A DNA stretch of 61,510 nucleotides, taken from contig SDOX01000010.1 in the NCBI GenBank assembly GCA_004565275.1, forward strand, positions 354 to 61,863. The letters are read 5' to 3'. The DNA is from Nannochloropsis salina CCMP1776 (taxonomy: Eukaryota > Sar > Eustigmatophyceae > Eustigmatales > Monodopsidaceae). A program made the position numbers and the translations under genes. Each line of letters opens with the position of its first letter. The stretch's first letter is position 1. This document shows, in pieces, positions 13,589 to 23,740 of this stretch. The notes under the pieces were generated by a model that was given only the letters and a program-made list of their open reading frames with translations, was not told the DNA's origin and made no database searches.

Positions 13589-14163
13589 ATGCGTCACCTT
13601 GCAACATATCTTCTCCTCAAACTGGGCGGGAATGAGAATCCGTCGGCCAGCGACGTGACGACCGCTTTGTCTTCCGTGGGCGTGGAGGCGGACGAAGGCC
13701 GTCTGAGCACTTTGCTCAAGGACCTGGAAGGCAAGGATGTTGAGACGCTCATCGAGGAAGGCTCCAAACTCCTTGCCACATTTGGAGGCGGCGGAGGTGG
13801 GGGAGGAGGCGCTGCGGCCGCGGCGGCGCCTAGTGCCGCCGGTGCGGGTGCTGAGAAGGAGAAGAAGAAGGAAGAGAAGGAGGAAGAGGAGGCAGACTTG
13901 GGAGGGGCCATGGACATGTTTGGGGTAAGTCTCAAACGGGAATGTCAAGTGTAGACTGGTTAGACGTGGGGGGTAGAGGGAGGGACACGCCTCTGGGTAG
14001 GTTGACACATATCGCGAGGATGCAATTCGCCTTCGCGAAATTCCAGCAAAAGCGAGGTGGCTGTCATTGACCTAAATTGTTCCTGACGTTTGTAAGGATG
14101 GGATGCCTAATTTTTTCATTGATCACCTCACTGATCATCAAACAGGGCGGCGATGGCTACTAA
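13589..14163 (+). CDS. 60S acidic ribosomal protein P2
   Basis: Exons 13589-13924 and 14146-14163 (phase 0, donor GTAAGT, acceptor AACAG), 117 residues. P2 pairs with P1 on the ribosomal stalk and recruits translation GTPases. The N-terminal dimerisation domain is clear ([20 protein letters not shown], then a helix with [20 protein letters not shown]), followed by the Gly/Ala hinge and a Lys/Glu-rich charged stretch. The end is [16 protein letters not shown] instead of the widely conserved SDDDMGFGLFD; the last five residues come from an 18-base final exon. The start is chosen at the conserved MRHLA; in-frame sequence upstream is probably 5' UTR, part of it after an intron. Confidence 0.9.
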
Positions 14164-15056
14164 AAGGATCTTTTCGCAACGATCCGCGAATTTGTGGCTT
14201 CCTCTGCATTTGTACCCGTCACTCCCGGAAGGTCTAGTCTACTCTCTCTTCTCGCGGCTTGTTTTTTTGGCGTAAATAAGTCTTGTTTACAAAGACCTGT
14301 CATGCTGAGATTTTGAATGCTCGATTCTGCTTTCGAAGCCTTTAAATCGCGCGGGGGACGCCGAAAGGTCAAGTGGAAAAGTGTTAGACGGGAAATCTGG
14401 TAATAGTGATGGTCTCTCTATTTGCGCCATGAAAAGAACAAAAGCAAGGGGACGAAGGAAGGATTGGGTATGCCCGCAAGCTCTATCACTCTAGCGAATG
14501 GATCGAGACCCTGTCGAGGGTCAGGAGTTTTTGCTATTTTTCTCGGAAAGGAAGACATTTGTGGTATCAGGAGGATATTTTTTTTGTTGAGACGATCATG
14601 GCATTGCCGTAGATAGGACGTAAAGCTCACAATTGAGGCCTGATGCCTCCTACACTCCTCCCTGTGGCTGTTCCCTCGTCACAACCACACAACTCTTTTA
14701 AAGCCCGCCGGCGGTCCAAACAAAATCTCAATTGCCTCTCCTTTGTACATCTTGCTCTGTACACTATGGCCATCAGATGAAAATATTGTTGGTATCGGGG
14801 TAATGTCCTGTGGACGGGCGTATTTCGTAGCTGGGGGAGCTCGGAGTTCTCCCTACCTGGTATCTCAGCCCCCAGCCTCCCACACTTACACGACGCTTCT
14901 GGCTGAAGCCATGTCTTGCCCTTTTTCTACTGTCCTTGTATAAAGCAGGACAAAGGAGTTGTTATGAACAAGGCCTGTGCCCTGCTACCAGAGACAATGT
15001 GATATTCTACGTACCCTATCTCCACCATCCACAGGGCAGGCTGTCGCCTCATCACC
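14164..15056. other. Intergenic, no gene seen
   Basis: About 0.9 kb after the P2 gene. Only short overlapping frames on both strands and no recognised motif. It should hold the P2 3' UTR and the promoter of the carrier gene. Confidence 0.5.
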
Positions 15057-16776
15057 ATGAGGAGACGTCTTCAACTGCTACTTGCCTGCTATTGCCTCCT
15101 CGCCCTCCCCGTCTCCTCCACCGCCTCCGCCTCTTCCCCGGGCTCAGTGATACAGTTCACAGACAGTGCGAGGGCTGACAAAAAGAAGGATGTTTCGAAG
15201 ACGGTACGCAGATCCAATATAGTAATGCTCTTTGCCCTTCCACATGTCTCTCTGCCCTCCTCCTTGCGATCACAGATCCTTGCACGCATTTTGCAATGTC
15301 CTGTATGAATGGCTGCATACTCATAAATTATTCGTATACTTCTCCCCTCATTTGCCTGAGAGCATCTTAAGCGCCCGAACATCACAGTCGGGAACTGCAT
15401 CATACACAACACATTCCTAGAACCTCCTCCGTCTTCTATATTTTTGGCTCGCCATGCTGAATCAAACATTGTTGTTCCCTCGTCTTCCTCGTTGTATTTC
15501 TGTATACGCTCAATCCCTGGTATGTCCACCTGACAGGCTCTCACCCAGCTCCGCCGCATCCAGGGCGGAGCTTCCTCCGCCTCCCCTGTGCCCACGGGCT
15601 CGAGCCCCGGCCAGCGCGGTCCGGACGGGAAGGTGATCCCAACGGCAGGACAGGCGTTCTTGACCGGCTTGCTCTCGGGGGCAGTGGCAGGTATCACGGT
15701 GGACCTGACCCTCTTCCCTCTGGACACGATCAAGACGCGCCTGCAAGCCAGCGCCAACACCAAGTTCTCGCTCGACCTGCTCCGGGGCGTCTATGACGGG
15801 GTGGGCCCGGGTCTTGTGGCCTCCGCCCCCGCGTGCGCCGCCTTCTTCGGAGCCTACGACAGCTTCAAGCGCGGTCTCTCGGCCCGTTTCCCCGACCCCA
15901 AATGCGCGCCGCTCGTGAATATGGTGGCGGCGGCGGGAGGGGACCTGACGCAGAGTGTGGTGCGCGTGCCTTTCGAGGTAAGGCGCGAAAGGGGGAGAGG
16001 GAGCGAGGCAGGACAAAGGGATTGGGTAAAATTAGGCGAGGCTTGCCATGGACGGACCGGCGATCACCCTTAAATCTAACGTTGCTCCTTCTTTCACCTC
16101 ATTTCTGGGCTGCCGGCTTGCCCCTCCTTCCGCTGCTTCCTAACAGGTGGTGAAGCAGCGCATGCAGGCGGGCGTGGAGAGAACATGGCGCGATGCAGTG
16201 CGCAACATCATGGCTTCCACAGGACCGCGTGGATTCTTCGCGGGCTGGTCAGCTCTTGCTCTGCGAGACTTGCCCTTCGACATCATCGAGTTCCCTCTCT
16301 ACGAGGCGCTCAAGGACGTGTGGGCGGAGCGCAAAGGCGGAAAACTGGAGACGTGGGAGTCCTCTGTCTGTGGCTCGCTGGCGGGGGGGATTGCGGCCGG
16401 GCTGACGACCCCGCTGGACGTGGTTAAGACGCGGCTCATGACGCAGCGGCGGGGCAGCGGGCAGGTGTACGCGGGGCTCTTGGATTGCCTGGTGCGTGTG
16501 GCGCGCGAGGAGGGCATAGGCGCGCTGTACAAGGGCCTGGTTCCTCGCGTGGTGAACATCGCTCTGGGAGGAGCCATCTTCTTCGGGGCTTATGAGGCCT
16601 TCAAATCGGTGGCAGACCGGGCTCTGGTGCAGAGGGATCTCGACGTGGGGGATTGGTGGACAGGAGTGAAGGCCCGCGCTCATGAAATGCGCAAACGGCA
16701 GTTTTCTCAGGGGGTTGGAGGGGCATTGACGAGGCAAAAGGGTGGTGGTGGGGGTAGGGGGAAGAAGGTGATGTGA
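15057..16776 (+). CDS. Mitochondrial carrier family protein, S-adenosylmethionine carrier type
   Basis: Exons 15057-15203, 15537-15977 and 16147-16776, all phase 0, 405 residues. The three carrier repeats are signed by FPLDTIKTRLQ (~109-119), VPFEVVKQRMQ (across the second intron) and TPLDVVKTRLM. The overall sequence tracks SLC25A26-type SAM carriers: GxVAGITVDLTLFPLD, AACAAFFGAYDSFK, RDLPFDIIEFPLYE and SVCGSLAGGIAAGLTTPLD. These exchange S-adenosylmethionine for S-adenosylhomocysteine across organelle membranes. Exon 1 encodes a strong signal-peptide-like N-terminus (LQLLLACYCLLALPVSS), unusual for a mitochondrial carrier. It could mean ER-routed delivery to the complex plastid, though the usual Phe motif is missing. 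The C-terminus is extended and Gly-rich. The substrate is inferred from similarity. Confidence 0.88.
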
Positions 16777-18083
16777 GAGTTGGTGGAGCTGACGTCATGG
16801 TTTTTAAGAGAAGGAGTGCGGTGCATCGTTTTTGGGGGCTAAAGGACGAGATCCAAAAGAGTTCAAGGGCAGAGGAAGGATTAAGGGGATCGTTCAGAGG
16901 ATTGGAGTTGAATGAGACGCTTGTCTGGTGGTGCCCGGCCTCGGATTCTCGCACCAGTTTTCCCCCTTCTTGAAGGGATGGGAGAGGACTTAAGGGAAGA
17001 TTATAAAAGACTAATAAATCTAGCCAAAACGAAATCCGTGTGGAATATAGAGACGTTTTCTTTGGGATTTTGTGGTCTTTGGCTCTTGGAAAGGTTGGTA
17101 TTACCTTCAGGGAGCAGCACCAAGATACTACTGTCTACTCAGGTAAAGTCCTTGCACTACCCTGTCCCGCCTCCAAAAATGTCAAGGTACGGAAAATGAA
17201 AGACTTGCCGACAAATGGAGTGAAAGATACATATATGCAGCAATATTTCGCAATCTGACGGCATTTTCCCCCACCAACCGAAAATTGCCTGGAAAATATC
17301 ACACTTCGCATCTTCTGCCGCTCAGCTTCATGACTAGCACGCCACGAATCAGACTTCGCATATCTGAGTTATTAATAACCATCATAAAAATAAACTACCT
17401 GCGGGTCTCCCTATGATGGGCAAGGGGCTTTTGGAATTATAAAATCGACGTAAGAGAGCCACCGCCCCCCGACGTACATACTCTTATTGAGTAGTCAAGA
17501 TCTATTTGGACGGGTCTCCGGTTATCCGATAAGAGATAAACATGAACGCACCACGCATAATCTCCATCGATAACCATTCGATCGGCAGAACACAAGCCTT
17601 CGTTGCTCCCTCCACTGCCAGAGTCCGACTTTTTGCGGCCTGCGTGGGAATGGCCTTCTTGGTGGGTAACCGGCCCCTCTCGGGTTGCGACACTCTCGTC
17701 CTCGGTGGTTGCGTCTCCCCACATCCTATCTTGAACGCCCTTCTGAATGAATATTGCCGTTCGACAGTCTCGTGCGAACCAAGCTAATTGACGTCCCCCT
17801 ACGTATCTTACAACTTGGAGGGAGTTGCAAAGGCTTGGTGCCTTTGTGTGTATTAGAGAATGGGCTTTTATTCATCTCATCCGCTCAATTTCCGAGCTTC
17901 GCATGTGGTCATTATGTAATGATGCGTGCTGAATATTGCGATACGGCATAACTGTCTATGTGGGATGCGAAGGCTACTCTCACACACGATACTAACTTTG
18001 ATGCCGAAGACCCTTATTCGGGATCATACAAGAATAAACCTGTATAATTTCATTGCTTTATTCACACCCAGTGTTTTGTAGCC
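16777..18083. other. Intergenic, 1.3 kb, no convincing gene
   Basis: Short competing frames on both strands. One plus-strand frame at 17542-17787 contains AFVAPS and a hydrophobic stretch, but the order (motif before the hydrophobic part) is wrong for a plastid presequence, so it is not called. The TAG just before 18084 could be a 5'-UTR acceptor of the next gene. Confidence 0.45.
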
Positions 18084-20972
18084 ATGCAGATATCCAAGGA
18101 TGTTCCCCGCAAGAGAGGCCACAATAGGAAAAAGACCTCTGGGTCCTCCTCTACCACAACAAAATCATCCAGCTCTCACTTGGCACGATGCCCCTCCCAA
18201 CTTACTCCATCCGCTCTTTCAAAACTTGACCCGATGTGGCCATGCTATGCATGTAGAGCATCTCGAACTAAATGTACGTGACTACTTCGGATTGATCGTG
18301 CACCGCACTACCTGGAGCATCAAATGGTTGACCTGGTTATTGACATATGTGCGCTTGTTGTTTCTTCGGATACATTTTACTTGATCTCACCCAACAGGTA
18401 GTGGAGGATTTCCTTGTGCCCGATGCTCCCGCCTCTCCATATGTTGCCTGCCCAATAATTGGAAAAGGGAGGAGCCTATACTGGAGTATGTCCTGACGAC
18501 CCACAGCCCTAAGGTATGCCACACACACGAGGAAAACTACGGGCAGTGGCAGGCAATGTCGACAGAACAGTGAGCTCCCTCCATAACTACTTTGTTACTT
18601 GCCGGTCACATATCACATTGCCTTGTCTCAATCCTTCCTCCTTTTCTAGCCCTTCGCCGAGATGTATCTGCAGGCTTTCGAGCGGCTCTTTATCGCGGGC
18701 AAAATTCGACGCGACAGTGCCCTGCGAACTTTGAAGATGTGGGAATTTCTTTCCTCGCTTGCTGGAGCAGACGTGACGCTGGGCGTGGCGTCGCACGTTC
18801 AGAAACGCTTCAACGTGTCGGCCATCGAGTTGGAGGAACCCATGCGGATGCTCCAAGACCCCCCTTCGCATGTCCGGTAAGCCTCCTCGCCTTCTCTGCC
18901 CTCTGACGCAGCGACCGCTCGTGTCCTCACTCACCGCTCCCTTTTCGGACCGTTCCCCCTGCCGCCCCCAGGTACCAACGGCTCCAGCAATACCAATCGA
19001 GCGCGGCTAGCCAGGCCCGGACGCAGCAGCTCAAGGAGACGGAGATCTTCAAGCGGGAGAACGAGGGCACACGGGCCTCCAGGGCCTCTTTGCTCATGTT
19101 CGTGACCAATGGATCCACCATGTGGGCGGCCTGCAATGAATTCCACGCCGCTCGCCTCAAGGAGGCAACGGAGCTGTGGGACAAGGCTTTGCAACGCAAG
19201 CTGATTTGGTCGTATCTGATGGCGCCGCTTTATGCGCCCGAGGACCGACGCACCTACATCGATAGTATAGTGGAGATGATTTTCGGGCACGAAAAACTGA
19301 CGAAAACCATGTTTTTCAAGATGTACGATAAGGACGGGAGCGTGAAACTCTGCCTGCATACTGCTCGGACCATACGCCTGGGGCCACACACGACCGGGAT
19401 CACCTTCAAGATCGAGAGTGAGTAGGCCTGCGTAGAATTTGCTGGAAACGTTCTCACAAAGTCAGCCTGTCATCCCTGCCCCTTGGCGCCTTCATTGTTT
19501 TCACACGATTGCCTGTCTATTTTGGCTCCATGTATTCATTTAATGTATCCGAAGTCCCACGTTTAGAACCACAGAACACGTTCCCACTCTTGTCCCCTTC
19601 CATTCCTTCCCCCTTCCTCCAACCTCCTGGACCCCTCCCCCCCTCAGTCGTTCCTCCGTCCCGGCATTTGACCATGAACGCGGGCTCAAACCGTGCGACC
19701 GGTCGCGTGCGCTCGACCTGGACCAGCGCCCGGGAAGACAAAGGGCGGCACTGGGTGGATGGCCACCAGGCTCCATCGACGGGCTTGATCCCAGCAGGCG
19801 GCAAGCAGGACGGGACGCGTCTGAGCACGGACGTGGCGTGGCCGGGAGGGGGCGCAGCGGGCAGAAGCGAGGCCCGAGCCCCAGCCAGCATGTGCATTCC
19901 CGGCGTGGCAGCGATCCCTTTCACCGGCGCCAGCGCCAACTTCGCTGCCGGAATGTCCGGGGGGGCTTCTGAGTTGCCGGCAGGGCGTTCTCAGGCGGGG
20001 GAGCTGGCACACGCATCGCAGCGCAAGGGAGTCACGGAGGGCCTGTGGCCCGCGCTGGATGCTCCGTCTTTCTCGGCACGCATCGCCTCCATGTCCAACG
20101 CGGACATCGAGGCTCTCTTCGCGGGGAAGAAAACGAACTTCAACGCAGCGCGAGGCCGGGGTGGAAGGGGTGGCGGGCGTATCGCAGGAAGGGGACAGAG
20201 AAAATCGCTGCAAGCAGTGGAGAGAGAAGTCAGCGGGGAGGTCCACCCTCCGGTCTCGGTGCCCCAATCCGTGAACTCGAACGTGAAACGTCGAGGGAAC
20301 GAAGGCACCAAGAGCCAACAAGACGAGAAGCAAGGGACGCATTTCTTAGGGCAGCAGCCTGACTCGGCGCGGGACGACGCCACTGGTCATTTGCATCACG
20401 AGCTTGGCAGCGTCGGAAATGTCAACCAAGACCTGAAGGGGATGCTGCCTGACAGGAGCGTGGCAGTCGAGAAGGGCCGGGAGAGCCTTCCTTTCGTTCT
20501 AAATCTATCCTCACGTATTCCCTCGCCGGCCTACCGCGACTGCTGCCTTTCCCCCTTGGAGCCTCTACACGGCTCCCTCACCTCGGACACCTGCCCACAG
20601 GAGCCAGAAAGGCGAAGGGTGGACGAAACCTTGGTGCCGCAAGGGCTTCAAGATCAAGATTTTTTCGACGAGCAGGGCATGCCCCTGGTGGACACAGAAA
20701 AAATAGATCTCCCGGGGCCCCTTTCTCCTTCTTCCCTGGCCTTTCCGGCCCATCTTCAGTCCAATACCGAGCACCCAGCTCCTTCTGCTCCGGGCTACGT
20801 AGAATTCTCGGAATATCCCTTAAACATGCTTCAATCACAGCTTGCTGGAGAGCAGCAACAAGCGATGCACCAGCTTCAGCATCATGAGCAAGCCTCCGGG
20901 GTGGACGATCTGATTGTGAATGAGAAGGAGGTCATAGACTTGTTTAAAGATGGAGACATAGAAACCTGGTGA
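18084..20972 (+). CDS. Zn(II)2Cys6 zinc-cluster transcription factor
   Basis: Five exons: 18084-18273, 18398-18513, 18650-18876, 18972-19417, 19648-20972; 767 residues with consistent phases. The binuclear zinc cluster is C54-x2-C57-x6-C64-x5-C70-x2-C73-x5/6-C79 or C80, preceded by a basic stretch (PRKRGHNRKK) as in DNA-binding clusters of this class. The third Cys codon (TGT) is itself split by intron 1 (T, then GT after CAACAG). Residues ~178-326 form a conserved-looking alpha/beta region that may be PAS-like, as in some fungal zinc-cluster regulators; this is a guess. The long last exon is low-complexity with an RGG-type patch (RGRGGRGGGRIAGRGQRK) and Gln-rich C-terminus, typical of an activation region. 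A Zn2Cys6 protein (ZnCys) is a published lipid regulator in Nannochloropsis gaditana; whether this is its orthologue cannot be told here. Confidence 0.82.
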
Positions 20973-21797
20973 GGGTTTCGTGGTAGTGTGGGAAAGAGGT
21001 ATATAGATAGCGATGTCTTGATGAGGACAAGAGTGCATCTTAGACTTTCAAAATTTTCTGAAGTCTCCGTAAAATCTTCGTAAGAAGGAAGCGAATGGCA
21101 CATATGTAAACCACTTATGAACCTATGAATGGAGGCGCAAGCGCTTCAGAATCGAATGAGCATAAAGCGATCATGAATATTATGTCAGTTCAGACCACCA
21201 AAACGAAAGATGAGAAGCATAGCTGCTCACTAATCGGGCGACTGTCTACGAGAATACAAACTGTTGGAAGTTATGTGCTTCCAACGTGAATCAACAATTG
21301 AAGAAACTTTGGCGTGCGCATGTCACAAACCAAAAATAACATATTCAAAAAATTGACCACTGTTGTTCGTTCGGGGACAGTTGATCTGCCCTACCGCTCC
21401 TTTTGGCCTCGACAACGCTCCCGAGACAAACTCGTATCTCATAACATATTCAAAAAATTGACCACTGTTGTTCGTTCGGGGACAGTTGATCTGCCCTACC
21501 GCTCCTTTTGGCCTCGACAACGCTCCCGAGACAAACTCGTATCTCAGCGTCTACTGGTCCGCTGCAAACTCAGACACACCCACTCTTATCAACAGGAATT
21601 CACAAATATGTGGTCGCGATCCTGGTAGGCTTGCTGAGCAAACACGCTGTTGGTCTTTCACTGAGGAGGAAGAACATGCTCCAAACGCCGCTACTCAGGC
21701 GGTGAGGTCGAAGCTCTCTTCTTCGATCGAACGTTCAATACCTCAGTCACCCATCTTAGGTCTGTTATATGCTCTCCAGCTCGGGAATGGTTCCCAA
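20973..21797. other. Intergenic, contains a 105-bp tandem duplication
   Basis: Between the 3' ends of the zinc-cluster gene and the minus-strand GT92 gene, so a convergent terminator region. It contains the duplication at 21337-21546 and nothing else I can assign. The open frame running from the second copy into the GT92 gene is antisense to that gene and not credited. Confidence 0.5.
21337..21546. repeat. 105-bp direct tandem duplication
   Basis: Two apparently identical 105-base copies, 21337-21441 and 21442-21546, each running from TAACATATTC to GTATCTCA. No divergence is seen between copies, implying a recent duplication or an assembly error. One frame within the unit reads PFGLDNAPET, resembling the conserved PFGLxNAPxT block of Ty3/gypsy-type reverse transcriptases, so the unit may be a short fossil scrap of such an element. 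Confidence 0.85.
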
Positions 21798-23309
21798 TCA
21801 CAATACCCAGGCCTCCACGGGTGGAAAAGGCCTCCACGCCGTCGCATTTGTTTCCCCATCGTCTTTTCCCCTTGCATCTTGTCTCTCACCCCATTCGCGT
21901 CGTCGAAATGCCAAAGTCTGGCGGACAAGAGGTGTCATTATGTTTACAGTAAAGTTGTGCTGATATGCATTCCGACAAGAAGCCCTGAACACGTCCGGAT
22001 TTTCCCCTTCCTCCCACTTGGCGCGGAGATGATAGAAATGCGTGTTCTCGCCCCCATCCGACTTCAAGAACGATGCGCCTCTGTGTGCCTCCCATTCCTC
22101 GTAGGATCGATAGAAATAGTGTTTCAAGTACAAGGAGGAAACGGGGGCAGAGCACGCTATCTCTTCCATCCCTGCGCCTGGTGGTGTCGTGCCGCCGGGG
22201 TCCTCCATGGCGTGGAGAAAGTGCGTGCGGCCCTCGTCCGCTCCCGACCACAACCGCTCAACATATTCCTTTAAAGTTTTGAAAGGTTCTGGTACCTGCC
22301 AATGATCACCGCCTCTCATTTCCCTTACCACGGGCCAGTGCGAGAATTGCCAGTCCCGGATCACGTCTGTCCTCGCCAAAGTCTTTAGCATCCACGGCTC
22401 ATAGGACCCCTGCGACGAGCTTTCGATGACTAAACCCTCGGATGGGTCGCGTTTCTCGTGCCCGTCAGAACCCATCACGACCCATGGAAGGCGGTAGACG
22501 GGGAGGTTTTCTTGAGTTCTGGCATCGAGAAGGCGGGAGAGGGCGAAGGGGAGTGAGGCTGGAAATGTCAGAAGATCGATACCAGCGTCCTCCTGGGCTT
22601 GGATGGTCAGATACTCATCCACATCAAAGACCCCCGTCCACTCGCACCCATGGCTACGACCGGATCCAGCATATGCCAGCATCTGATGGTAGAGGAAGGA
22701 AAAGAGCCGACGTTCATCTGGCACCCGGTTTTCGCCGCACGTGTACTCACAGCCTGCATTGACTCGGCCTGTGTACCAAAACCATGCTAGCATTGTTTTC
22801 CAAATAGAAGGTGTAGACTGATTGCATCCCCATTGGGTCACATGGCTTGCGTTGTAAGCAGAAAGGAGGCCTAGGCGATGATACGTGTCGAGCACCCAGG
22901 CGGTTCTACCTTCGTCGTCGCTACAATCATCCACCAGGAAAAAGTGTCCCACGCCCAGCAGATGGTGGTACTCCAACCATTCTGCAAGGCTTCTGGGAGT
23001 GTTTCGCACACGTGTCAAAATACATAGCTTGTGCGGCTGGGAGGAGGGTATGCTCGAGTTGGGCAAATTAGTTACCGATGAGGCAAGAAGTGATGACATG
23101 GACGGAAGCGACACGAATGTAGGAAAGATGGTTACAAAGCTTAATAGTCCGACCAAAGCGACAATGGAAGATGCGGCTAATATGTACAGGCAACGACCAT
23201 GACCACAAAAACTGCGAGGACACGTCAATTTGTTGGGGAGCATTGGACCTAGGACACAAGGCATCTCAGGAAGCAATTTGCATCTCAGAACAATGCGGCA
23301 AATATACAC
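21798..23309 (-). CDS. GT92/DUF23-like glycosyltransferase, type II membrane protein
   Basis: Intronless, 503 residues. A short cytosolic N-terminus is followed by one membrane span at ~41-67 (LYILAASSIVALVGLLSFVT), then a Ser-rich stem and the catalytic domain from ~93. Family signs: EWLEYHHLLGVGHFFLVDD at ~110-128, where the chain pattern EWxEYHxxxGVxxFxxYDx is the GT92/DUF23 signature, and VFDVDEYL at 227-234 carrying the metal-binding DxD. The likely location is the Golgi, adding sugars (galactose in animal members) to glycans; donor and acceptor are unknown here. The C-terminal domain has the usual His/Trp-rich segments (WQFSHWP, LKHYFYRSYEEW). Start chosen at the first ATG before the membrane span. 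Head to head with NSA2, 431 bases between starts. Confidence 0.85.
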   Translation of the reverse strand: MYICRIVLRCKLLPEMPCVLGPMLPNKLTCPRSFCGHGRCLYILAASSIVALVGLLSFVTIFPTFVSLPSMSSLLASSVTNLPNSSIPSSQPHKLCILTRVRNTPRSLAEWLEYHHLLGVGHFFLVDDCSDDEGRTAWVLDTYHRLGLLSAYNASHVTQWGCNQSTPSIWKTMLAWFWYTGRVNAGCEYTCGENRVPDERRLFSFLYHQMLAYAGSGRSHGCEWTGVFDVDEYLTIQAQEDAGIDLLTFPASLPFALSRLLDARTQENLPVYRLPWVVMGSDGHEKRDPSEGLVIESSSQGSYEPWMLKTLARTDVIRDWQFSHWPVVREMRGGDHWQVPEPFKTLKEYVERLWSGADEGRTHFLHAMEDPGGTTPPGAGMEEIACSAPVSSLYLKHYFYRSYEEWEAHRGASFLKSDGGENTHFYHLRAKWEEGENPDVFRASCRNAYQHNFTVNIMTPLVRQTLAFRRREWGERQDARGKDDGETNATAWRPFPPVEAWVL

Positions 23310-23740
23310 GCATAACTTTGAACCACATGGAAGAAAGGGTGCTGAAAATCGTGAATGCGACGTGACCTATCGATGGGTGTATAGAGAGGATGGCTTTGGT
23401 ACCAATATATCAATATGGGCCGAGGGTCCGTTCCCACCCGGGGCGAGTGGGTGGTGAGAAGAAGGCTGGCCATATTTTATGGCGGATCACGGTTGGCGGT
23501 GCTCGCGTGCGTGGCGCTCGCATTTTGGCACGATAAACCTCTCACATGTCTCGTTTGTCCTTGCATCCCTTCCTGTCGCCATTCTTTACAGGAGAGAGCA
23601 CTTTAATTGATTGGACGCAGAGGAGGCAGAGGATCACGTATCCTAAGAACAGGTAGAAGGCCGCCTCCAACTTACACGCGCGGCCGATACTGCACGCAGG
23701 AACTCATCGTTAGGCAAAATCATACATACATTTATAAACT
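23310..23740. promoter_or_regulatory. Divergent promoter between GT92 gene and NSA2
   Basis: 431 bases between divergent starts; both promoters should lie here. No recognised element was found. The NSA2 5' UTR must occupy the right-hand part because its initiator ATG sits at 23741. Confidence 0.45.

Noticed and set aside
15089-15763. 224-residue minus-strand frame
   Set aside because: Antisense to the SAM-type carrier, whose family motifs on the plus strand are unambiguous.
17542-17787. Possible plastid presequence (AFVAPS) in a short plus-strand frame
   Set aside because: The motif precedes rather than follows the hydrophobic segment, and no downstream exon continues it.
19686-20342. 218-residue minus-strand frame
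   Set aside because: Shadow of the last exon of the zinc-cluster gene.
21468-22274. 268-residue plus-strand frame
   Set aside because: Most of it is antisense to the GT92 gene. Only the short reverse-transcriptase-like block in the duplicated unit is worth noting.
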